From assembly GCF_042684665.1 (NCBI RefSeq), contig NZ_JBHULY010000007.1:1-51437 (forward strand): DNA of 51,437 nucleotides. The letters are read 5' to 3'. Source of the stretch: Jejuia rubra. Lineage in GTDB: Bacteria; Bacteroidota; Bacteroidia; Flavobacteriales; Flavobacteriaceae. This document shows positions 25,537 to 32,814 of the stretch, piece by piece. A model generated the notes under the pieces. That model searched no databases. It was not told the DNA's origin and was given only the letters and a program-made list of their open reading frames with translations. A program made the position numbers and the translations under genes. How positions within the stretch are numbered: the stretch's first letter is position 1; each line of letters starts with the position of its first letter.

Positions 25537-25688
25537 AGGATTATAATAATGTTCAATACCAAATTAAAACTTAAAATCTTGCCATTTATTTTAGAACGCT
25601 TTTAGGCCTTTGTTTTATGCCAGAATGGTAAAAGGAAGAATTTGAGCTTGGTTTTTTTCTGTTGGTTGGCGGGCAAGTGCGTTAAGGA

Positions 25689-25782
25689 TTGTAGTGGAAA
25701 GCCCACAGGGTTTCCGACGCTAGGAGGGAACCCGAGGACTTGTAGCGGAAAGCCTGACCCGACGGCAGGAGGGGAACGCCCA
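25689..25782. repeat. Two tandem imperfect GC-rich intergenic repeats
   Basis: Two units of about 45 bases start with TTGTAGyGGAAAGCC (25689 and 25740, 51 bases apart) and each continues with a CGACG-GGAGGG-AACsCC part. They are far more GC-rich than their surroundings. I recall similar TAGCGGAAAGCC/GGAACGCCC elements next to terminators in Flavobacteriaceae genomes. A 66-codon open frame across them (25602-25802) is considered spurious. Confidence 0.6.
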
Positions 25783-25789
25783 AAAACAA

Positions 25790-25823
25790 AAAACGCTTCC
25801 ATCTAAAAAGAAAGAAGCGTTTT
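25790..25823 (-). terminator. Terminator of the GSII gene
   Basis: AAAACGCTTC (25790-25799) and GAAGCGTTTT (25814-25823) form a 10-bp stem with a 14-base loop. On the minus strand it is followed by TTT-rich sequence, 26 bases after the glutamine synthetase stop. Confidence 0.75.
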
Positions 25824-25848
25824 GAGAATTTAACTAATTTATTAAGAT

Positions 25849-26871
25849 TTAAATCTTAGCAGATTTAACGGTTTTAATAATTCTACCTGCAATTTTGTAT
25901 GGATCACCGTTAGATGCTGGTCTTCTGTCCTCTAACCAACCTTTCCAACCGCTTTCTACAGTTGCAACAGGGATACGGATTGAAGCACCTCTATCTGAAA
26001 TTCCATAAGAGAATTCGGTAATAGATTGTGTTTCGTGCTCACCGGTTAAACGTTGGTCGTTAAACTCACCGTAAACTTCGATGTGCTCTTTTACTACTGG
26101 ACGGAAAGCTTCACAGATAGCTTCGTAAGTTGCTTTGTTTCCGGCAGTTCTCAATGTGGTGTTAGAGAAGTTAGCGTGCATACCGGAACCATTCCAGTCC
26201 ATGTCCTTACCTAATGGTTTTGGATGGTACTCAATGTAGTAACCATACTTTTCAGTTAAACGGTCTAGTAAATATCTTGCAACCCAAATTTCGTCACCAG
26301 CTTTTTTAGCACCTTTGGCAAACAATTGGAATTCCCACTGTCCACATGCAACTTCCTGGTTGATACCTTCAAAGTTCAAGCCTGCGTCGATACATAAATC
26401 GGCGTGCTCCTCAACTAAATCTCTACCGTGAGTATTTTTACCACCTACAGAACAGTAGTACATACCTTGAGGTGCAGGATAACCACCAACAGGGAAACCT
26501 AAAGGCAACTGTGTGTGCGTATCCATTATGAAATACTCTTGCTCAAAACCAAACCAGAAATCGTTATCATCATCATCAATTGTGGCTCTGCCATTAGATT
26601 CGTGTGGAGTTCCATCGGCATTCAAAACCTCAGTCATAACCAAGTATCCGTTTCTTCTTTCAGGATCTGGGTAAATAGCTACAGGTTTTAAGATACAATC
26701 TGAAGCCCCACCTTCAGCTTGTCTGGTGGAAGATCCGTCGAAAGACCAGTTACCGATTTCTTCCAAAGTTCCTTTAAAGTTTTCATGCTCTTCTACTTTG
26801 GTTTTACTTCTCAAGTTTTGAGTCGGTTTATAACCATCCAACCAAAGGTATTCTAATTTAATTTTAGCCAT
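25849..26871 (-). CDS. Glutamine synthetase type II (eukaryote-like)
   Basis: The 340-residue enzyme ligates ammonia to glutamate. It is a GSII form, marked by the short length, EYLWLDG near the N-terminus, NWSFDGSST (41-49), FGFEQEYF (107-113), GINQEVACGQWEFQ and SGMHANFSN. It has no adenylylation loop of the GSI type. It has its own promoter and terminator and is divergent from the GSIII gene across a 273-base control region. Confidence 0.93.
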   Translation of the reverse strand: MAKIKLEYLWLDGYKPTQNLRSKTKVEEHENFKGTLEEIGNWSFDGSSTRQAEGGASDCILKPVAIYPDPERRNGYLVMTEVLNADGTPHESNGRATIDDDDNDFWFGFEQEYFIMDTHTQLPLGFPVGGYPAPQGMYYCSVGGKNTHGRDLVEEHADLCIDAGLNFEGINQEVACGQWEFQLFAKGAKKAGDEIWVARYLLDRLTEKYGYYIEYHPKPLGKDMDWNGSGMHANFSNTTLRTAGNKATYEAICEAFRPVVKEHIEVYGEFNDQRLTGEHETQSITEFSYGISDRGASIRIPVATVESGWKGWLEDRRPASNGDPYKIAGRIIKTVKSAKI

Positions 26872-26911
26872 AATTACTGATTTATTGGTGTATTTTTTTA
26901 TTTAATCCGAA

Positions 26912-26919
26912 CAAATATA
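26912..26919 (-). promoter_or_regulatory. -7 box for GSII gene
   Basis: The minus strand reads TATATTTG, an exact -7 match, 41 bases upstream of the GSII start. Confidence 0.55.
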
Positions 26920-26952
26920 AATTTTTATTGAGATACTTTAAATTATTGGGGG

Positions 26953-27008
26953 GGCTTTTCATAAAAGCCAATGTTATTTTTATTTATACCCTATTTTTTG
27001 TGGGTATA
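26953..27008. promoter_or_regulatory. Two inverted repeats between the glutamine synthetase genes
   Basis: GGCTTTT-CAT-AAAAGCC (26953-26969) and TATACCC-N10-GGGTATA (26985-27008) lie in the middle of the divergent region, between the two -7 boxes. The second has the size and spacing of a dimeric repressor or activator site; the first could be a hairpin or a site. No known nitrogen-regulator consensus was recognised. Confidence 0.4.
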
Positions 27009-27098
27009 TTTTAAAAAAAGTATAGTTTTTTATATGAATACTGAAAAATTGATAACAATAAATTTTCTGATTTTTTGCGATTGTTTTGACATAACATC

Positions 27099-27106
27099 TA
27101 TTTTTG
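27099..27106 (+). promoter_or_regulatory. -7 box for GSIII gene
   Basis: TATTTTTG, an exact -7 match, with TTG words upstream in a T-rich stretch (a TTTTTTG ends 21 bases before it). The GSIII gene starts at 27145. Confidence 0.6.
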
Positions 27107-27144
27107 CGCTATTGTAAAAGTTTAATACCAAACTATTTATTCCC

Positions 27145-29331
27145 ATGGCGAGTTTACGATTTCATGCCCTAAAGGAATCCATTTCCTATACATCAAAAAC
27201 ATTTGTTGAAGAGGGTAGGCGTTCCGAATTGTTCGGCGCTAATGTGTTCAATGAAAGTACTATGCGCCAGTATTTAACAAGGGATGCTTTTAAGGGCGTG
27301 ATGAGTGCCATTGAAGATGGGTCCAAAATAAGCAGGTCGGTTGCTGATCAAGTAGCTTCGTCCATGAAGGACTGGGCACTATCTAAAGGGGTAACGCATT
27401 ACACGCATTGGTTTCAGCCTCTGACGGGCACCACGGCCGAAAAACACGATGCTTTTTTTGAAACTACGGAAAACGGCAATGCTATTGAAAAGTTTGGCGG
27501 GAGTCAATTAGTCCAACAGGAACCGGATGCTTCGAGTTTTCCAAGTGGAGGAATCAGGAATACTTTTGAGGCGCGAGGTTATACCGCTTGGGATCCTACA
27601 TCTCCTGCTTTTATTTATGAAACTACATTATGCATCCCAACGATTTTTGTGGCTTACACTGGTGAAGCTTTAGATTATAAAACGCCATTGTTAAGAGCCT
27701 TGCACGCTGTTGATGATGCGGCAACGGATGTGTGCCGATATTTTGATAAGAATGTGAAAAAAGTAACCTCTTCCATGGGATGGGAGCAGGAGTATTTTTT
27801 GGTAGATAAAAATCTTGTGGCCTGTCGCCCGGATATTACCCTTACGGGAAGAACGCTTTTAGGGCATTCCTCCGCGAAGGGACAGCAGTTGGACGACCAT
27901 TATTTTGGTTCCATTCCCAATCGTGCTCTAAACTTTATGCGCGATTTGGAAAACCAGTGTATGCTTTTGGGCATTCCTGCGAAGACTAGGCACAATGAAG
28001 TGGCGCCTAATCAATTTGAAATTGCGCCGATTTACGAGGAAGCCAATTTGGCCGTGGACCATAACTCCTTATTGATGGATGTAATGGGACGTGTGGCGTC
28101 CAGACATAATTTAAAAGTCTTGTTGCATGAAAAGCCCTTTGCCAATATGAACGGTTCGGGGAAGCATAACAATTGGTCGTTATCTACGGACACTGGGGTG
28201 AATCTTCTAAAACCGGGTAAAACCCCAATGAGTAACCTGCAGTTTTTGACCTTTTTTGTCAATACGATAAAAGCGGTTTATGAAAATGAAGAGTTGTTGA
28301 GGGCAACAGTGGCTTCCGCCAGTAACGATCATAGGTTGGGAGCAAATGAAGCCCCTCCGGCCATAATGTCAATTTTTATAGGGGAGCAGTTAACCAAAGT
28401 GCTACAGGATTTGGAGGGAGTAACAAAGGGCAAACTGTCCCCACAGGAAAAAACGGATTTAAAATTAAATGTAGTTGGTAAAATACCCGATGTGTTATTG
28501 GATAATACCGATAGAAATAGAACATCACCTTTTGCATTTACGGGTAATAAATTTGAGTTCCGCGCCGTGGGGTCCATGGCGAATTGTGGTAACCCGATGA
28601 CGGTACTGAATACAATCGTAGCAAAACAATTGAAGGATTTTAAAGTTGAAGTGGATGCTTTGGTGGATGGTAAAAACTTTAAAAAGGATGAGGCTATTTT
28701 TAACGTATTGCGCGAATATATAAAGGCCTCAAGGGATATATTGTTTGAAGGTAACGGTTACGGTGCAGAATGGGAAAAAGAGGCCAAAAACAGAGGGCTG
28801 AGCAACAACAAAACGACTCCCGAAGCTTTGAAGGCGAAGATTGCAAAAAGTACCGTGGCCTTGTTTGAGGACATGAAGGTGATGAGCAAAATAGAAGTGG
28901 AGGCCCGCTACGAAATTGAAATGGAGGCCTACATTAAGCATATCCAAATTGAAAGCCGTGTGCTTGGCGATGTGGCTCGAAACCATATAGTCCCCACAGC
29001 GGTGAAATACCAAAATATACTGATTGACAATGTAAAGGGCCTAAAGGAGATATTTGGTAAAGATTACGAAGATTTAGCCAAAGAACAGCTCAACCTCATT
29101 AGGGCAATTTCTGGCCACGTGGAAGGCATCAATGGCAAAGTCACCAAAATGATTGATGAGCGCAAACAGGCCAACACGCTCGAAGATGTAGCCAAAAAAG
29201 CCGAAGCCTACTGCGAAAAGGTTAAGCCGTTTTTAGACGATATCCGCTACCATTGTGATAAACTGGAACTGTTGGTGGATGACGAACTTTGGCCGTTAAC
29301 GAAGTATCGGGAGATGCTGTTTATTAGGTAG
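27145..29331 (+). CDS. glnN: Glutamine synthetase type III
   Basis: The 728-residue enzyme is a GSIII, about twice as long as GSII. It has GWEQEYFLVD, the family block TRHNEVAPNQFEIAPIYEEAN, the ATP/glutamate region NGSGKHNNWSLSTDTG, GANEAPPAIMSIFIG and RNRTSPFAFTGNKFEFRAVG, followed by a long helical C-terminus. It performs the same reaction as the divergent GSII, so the pair is functionally redundant unless regulated differently. Recognition of the family is firm. Confidence 0.95.
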   Translation: MASLRFHALKESISYTSKTFVEEGRRSELFGANVFNESTMRQYLTRDAFKGVMSAIEDGSKISRSVADQVASSMKDWALSKGVTHYTHWFQPLTGTTAEKHDAFFETTENGNAIEKFGGSQLVQQEPDASSFPSGGIRNTFEARGYTAWDPTSPAFIYETTLCIPTIFVAYTGEALDYKTPLLRALHAVDDAATDVCRYFDKNVKKVTSSMGWEQEYFLVDKNLVACRPDITLTGRTLLGHSSAKGQQLDDHYFGSIPNRALNFMRDLENQCMLLGIPAKTRHNEVAPNQFEIAPIYEEANLAVDHNSLLMDVMGRVASRHNLKVLLHEKPFANMNGSGKHNNWSLSTDTGVNLLKPGKTPMSNLQFLTFFVNTIKAVYENEELLRATVASASNDHRLGANEAPPAIMSIFIGEQLTKVLQDLEGVTKGKLSPQEKTDLKLNVVGKIPDVLLDNTDRNRTSPFAFTGNKFEFRAVGSMANCGNPMTVLNTIVAKQLKDFKVEVDALVDGKNFKKDEAIFNVLREYIKASRDILFEGNGYGAEWEKEAKNRGLSNNKTTPEALKAKIAKSTVALFEDMKVMSKIEVEARYEIEMEAYIKHIQIESRVLGDVARNHIVPTAVKYQNILIDNVKGLKEIFGKDYEDLAKEQLNLIRAISGHVEGINGKVTKMIDERKQANTLEDVAKKAEAYCEKVKPFLDDIRYHCDKLELLVDDELWPLTKYREMLFIR

Positions 29332-29416
29332 AACAGGTGAGGAGGTGCAATCCAATGCATTAACTTATAAGTTGAAAATTATGTGGCAATTGTTCAGAAC
29401 GGGTAAGAGTGAATAG

Positions 29417-30085
29417 CTATAATTTCTCAATTGCCACCTTGCGAAAATCAATTGGATATCCTTCATATTGCAATAAAACCCTACCCCCTGAAACAGAAGG
29501 TTCAATACCTTCATTAACCAATTTACCATTAAGTTCTTGTTTTACTTTTCCGTTTTGCACTGTAATTACTATGGTATTCCATTCGCCAATAGGTCTTGTG
29601 GCATCTATAAAGCGTTTAGCCACCACACTTCGGCCAGGCTCGGTTACTGCCCCATTTATTCGAAGAGTAACGTCTTGAAGCAGAATAAAATCTCCAGTAG
29701 CGCCTTCTTTTACCTGAAACTGAATGCCCTTAGGCCAAAGCATGTCCGGGGTATCAGATGGAACTAGATACATTATACCGCTATTTTTTTTTGTGCTTTT
29801 CTTTGTGAAAGTTGAATCCGTATTCCATCTGAACTCAACGGTTAATTGAAAATTTTGAAATGATTGCTCGGACATAAGGTAACCAACTTTATTGCCATAT
29901 AAACGAATCATTTGATGGTCAACCTGAAAGATTTCAGCGGCATTATCATGTTTTCCGGTTTCTTTCTCGTAAGCATACCAGCCATCTAAATCCTCACCGT
30001 TAAAAAGTTCAATTGTGGATTGGGCGTTTGTTAAATTTGGAACGAATAATAAAACAAAAGCCAATAATAGGTATGTATTTTTCAT
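29417..30085 (-). CDS. Secreted DUF1080 (3-keto-disaccharide hydrolase-like) protein
   Basis: The 222-residue protein has a Sec signal peptide (LLLAFVLLFVPNLTNAQ) and a single DUF1080 jelly-roll domain: ELFNGEDLDGWYA, QLTVEFRWN, NSGIMYLVP, EWNTIVITVQNGKVKQELNG and a final GYPIDFRKVAIEKL. The family includes 3-keto-glucoside hydrolases and other glycan-binding or hydrolysing proteins, so the substrate stays open. It stands alone between glnN and a 324-base intergenic region. Confidence 0.88.
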   Translation of the reverse strand: MKNTYLLLAFVLLFVPNLTNAQSTIELFNGEDLDGWYAYEKETGKHDNAAEIFQVDHQMIRLYGNKVGYLMSEQSFQNFQLTVEFRWNTDSTFTKKSTKKNSGIMYLVPSDTPDMLWPKGIQFQVKEGATGDFILLQDVTLRINGAVTEPGRSVVAKRFIDATRPIGEWNTIVITVQNGKVKQELNGKLVNEGIEPSVSGGRVLLQYEGYPIDFRKVAIEKL

Positions 30086-30409
30086 GGTTATAAATGTTTA
30101 TTCAAGTAAAATAAGAATTTTGATATTATATTTCATTAATCATGGGGTTTATTTACAGTTGTTTTTTTAGGAAAGGTAAACATCTTATACAACGCGGAGA
30201 TAAGCTTGCGTATTTAAGAAGTTTATCGATTGTAAAACGAATCTAGTTATTTTTTCCGGTAAAGTCAATAAGTACTGACAACATATCACATGTCAATTTT
30301 GTGGTCTTAAATCCAGTTAAAAACCCCGTTAATAAAACTCGTTCTTAATCAATTTCAAACCCCACAAATCTTTAAAATATTCCGTTACTTTGCATCACAA
30401 TTTAGTACC
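30086..30409. other. 324-base divergent intergenic region
   Basis: No gene was seen. The region is AT-rich. A one-mismatch -7 box (TTACTTTG, 30385-30392) lies before purM. Nothing convincing was found for the DUF1080 gene, and no clear hairpin or repeat was noted. Confidence 0.45.
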
Positions 30410-31588
30410 ATGAGCCAAGAAGTTTCAAAACGTTATGCGCAACGCGGGGTTTCGGCCTCAAAAGAGGATGTACACAATGCCATCAAAAATATTGACAAGG
30501 GGCTTTTCCCAAAGGCATTTTGTAAAATCGTTCCGGATTATTTAACCAATGATGATGACTATTGTTTGATTATGCATGCCGACGGGGCGGGCACAAAATC
30601 CTCTTTGGCCTATATGTATTGGAAGGAAACTGGGGATATTTCCGTTTGGAAAGGTATCGCCCAGGACGCATTGATCATGAATATTGACGATTTGTTGTGT
30701 GTTGGTGCAACCGATAACATTATGCTGTCCTCAACCATCGGAAGAAACAAAAATTTGATTCCGGGCGAGGTAATTTCAGCCATTATCAATGGTACCGAGG
30801 AATTGATTGCCGATTTGAAATCCTTTGGGGTAACCATTCATTCTACAGGTGGGGAAACCGCCGACGTGGGCGATTTGGTGCGTACTATTATTGTGGACTC
30901 TACGGTTACAGCTCGTATGAAGCGAAACGATGTGATAGATAATGCCAATATTTCCGCTGGGGATGTTATCGTTGGTTTGGAATCCTTTGGGCAGGCCACT
31001 TACGAAACTGAGTACAATGGCGGTATGGGAAGTAACGGGTTGACTTCCGCCAGACACGATGTGTTCCATAAATATCTGGCCAAAAAATACCCCGAAAGTT
31101 TTGATGCAGCCGTACCTGCGGATTTGGTATATTCGGGAGGGGTGAAATTGACGGACGAGGTTGAGGATGCCCCGATTGATGCTGGAAAATTGGTGCTGTC
31201 CCCAACACGTACTTATGCGCCGATTATCAAATCGATTTTGTCAAAATACAATAGTCAAAGTATTCATGGCATGGTACATTGCTCAGGTGGGGCGCAGACC
31301 AAAATCCTTCACTTTGTGGATGGATTGCATATTATTAAGGATAATATGTTTGATGTGCCTCCGCTATTTAAATTGATACAGGAGCAATCCAATACCGATT
31401 GGAAGGAAATGTATCAGGTCTTTAATTGCGGACACCGATTGGAGCTTTACGTTGCGACGGAAATTGCAGAAGATATCATCGCTACATCAAAAGCGTTCAA
31501 TGTGGACGCCAAAATTATTGGTAGGGTAGAGGCTTCAGAAACCAAAAAGCTCACAATAAAAAGTGAATTTGGCGAGTTTAAGTATTAG
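30410..31588 (+). CDS. purM: Phosphoribosylformylglycinamidine cyclo-ligase (AIR synthase)
   Basis: The 392-residue protein is a Bacteroidota-type PurM, which closes the imidazole ring in purine synthesis. Visible are the N-terminal RYAQRGVSASKEDV, HADGAGTKSSL, the ATP-site NIDDLLCVGATD, STGGETADVGDL, VGLESFG, and the C-terminal HCSGGAQTKIL and NCGHRLE. It is longer than the classic 345-residue PurM, as in related phyla. It is followed after 72 bases by a DUF3078 gene on the same strand. Confidence 0.88.
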   Translation: MSQEVSKRYAQRGVSASKEDVHNAIKNIDKGLFPKAFCKIVPDYLTNDDDYCLIMHADGAGTKSSLAYMYWKETGDISVWKGIAQDALIMNIDDLLCVGATDNIMLSSTIGRNKNLIPGEVISAIINGTEELIADLKSFGVTIHSTGGETADVGDLVRTIIVDSTVTARMKRNDVIDNANISAGDVIVGLESFGQATYETEYNGGMGSNGLTSARHDVFHKYLAKKYPESFDAAVPADLVYSGGVKLTDEVEDAPIDAGKLVLSPTRTYAPIIKSILSKYNSQSIHGMVHCSGGAQTKILHFVDGLHIIKDNMFDVPPLFKLIQEQSNTDWKEMYQVFNCGHRLELYVATEIAEDIIATSKAFNVDAKIIGRVEASETKKLTIKSEFGEFKY

Positions 31589-31660
31589 AAAATCCTAATC
31601 CGGAATTGTTATTGGAACAATTTTTGATAAGATGATATCTTTTAATAAACCTAACAAACC

Positions 31661-32620
31661 ATGTCTAGACATTTTCTAGTCTTAGCCCTTCTGTTTACAG
31701 TACAATTTAGTTTTGCACAACCCGACTCCCTTTTTATTAAAGAAAATAAGGTCTATGATGGGCCCTTGTGGACACAGGTCCAAAAAGCGAGTTTGGATAT
31801 CAGTCAGGTAAGTTTTACCAACTGGAATGCCGGAGGTACCAACTCCATATCCGCCTTGTTAGGGTATGAATTTCAAAAAAACTATAAGGATAAATTTTAT
31901 TTTTGGAACAATAGTTTTCGGGTTCGTTATGGCGTGAACAAGCAGGCAAGTCGAGAGTTGCGCAAAACCGATGATATTGTTGAAATGACTTCGAATCTGG
32001 GTTATCAACCCACGGAAGATTCCAAGTGGTTTTATTCTGCACGATTTAATTTTAGGGCCCAAATTGCCAATGGTTACAACTATCCCGATACTGACAATCC
32101 CATTTCTAGGTTTATGGCACCTGGGTATTTGCTTTTTGGAGGGGGGATGGAGTACGGAAAAAATATTGAGGAACTCTCATTTTATTTCTCCCCACTAACG
32201 TTAAAGGCCACATTTGTTTTAGACCAGGAATTGGCCAATGCCGGGTCGTTTGGTGTTGAGCCTGGGGTTTTTGATGATAATGGTAATTTGATTAAAAAGG
32301 GAGATAACATCCGAACAGAAGTTGGTATTCTGATGACGAATAGCTACGCTCTTGAATTGACTAAAAATATTAGAGCCACCCATCTTTTAAGTTTGTATAC
32401 GGATTACATCAATAATTTTGGCAATGTTGACGTGGATTGGCGAGTGAATTTCGATTTTAAAGTTAACAGTTTTGTTCGAGCAACTTTGGAGTCGCATTTG
32501 CGCTACGATGATGATGTGAAAATTTTGGAGCCAACAGCCGTTGAAGGCGAGTTCGACGAAACCGGTGCACGAGTGCAATGGAAGCAGTTTTTGGGTATAG
32601 GTTTTGCTGTTGACTTTTAA
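31661..32620 (+). CDS. DUF3078 outer-membrane-type protein
   Basis: The 319-residue protein has a Sec signal peptide (FLVLALLFTVQFSFAQ) and the DUF3078 pattern: WTQVQKASLDISQVSFTNW, GGTNSISALLGYEF, YGVNKQ and repeated beta-strands ending GIGFAVDF with a terminal aromatic, as in outer-membrane barrels. It is probably an outer-membrane barrel of unknown cargo. A one-mismatch -7 box lies near 31620, so it may be transcribed apart from purM. Confidence 0.82.
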   Translation: MSRHFLVLALLFTVQFSFAQPDSLFIKENKVYDGPLWTQVQKASLDISQVSFTNWNAGGTNSISALLGYEFQKNYKDKFYFWNNSFRVRYGVNKQASRELRKTDDIVEMTSNLGYQPTEDSKWFYSARFNFRAQIANGYNYPDTDNPISRFMAPGYLLFGGGMEYGKNIEELSFYFSPLTLKATFVLDQELANAGSFGVEPGVFDDNGNLIKKGDNIRTEVGILMTNSYALELTKNIRATHLLSLYTDYINNFGNVDVDWRVNFDFKVNSFVRATLESHLRYDDDVKILEPTAVEGEFDETGARVQWKQFLGIGFAVDF

Positions 32621-32643
32621 AAGGATTCTTGTCATGTATTTAT

Positions 32644-32651
32644 TAAATTTG
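32644..32651 (+). promoter_or_regulatory. Possible -7 box for nrdJ
   Basis: TAAATTTG is an exact -7 match, but it lies 163 bases before the start codon, so the leader would be long and very AT-rich. No cobalamin-riboswitch-like core was recognised in that leader. Confidence 0.3.
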
Positions 32652-32814
32652 TTAACTTTTTCATGTTGATAAATTTTTAAATTACTGATATTGATAATAT
32701 TAACAAAATATTGTTGCTAACTTTTTGGTTTTGAGTATAGTAAAAATGAAATAAATTTTGTTGTTTTATAGTTTCAAAATTATTCCATTTTTTTTCAAAA
32801 AACCATAAGCTACA

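Noticed and set aside
25602..25802. 66-codon open frame in the gap between the OstA-like gene and GSII
   Set aside because: It runs through the two GC-rich tandem repeats and the terminator stem; the peptide is proline/glycine-rich repeat translation with no homology-like pattern.
32652..32814. Possible cobalamin riboswitch upstream of the class II RNR
   Set aside because: The leader is AT-rich throughout and shows no B12-box-like conserved core or long paired regions by eye.
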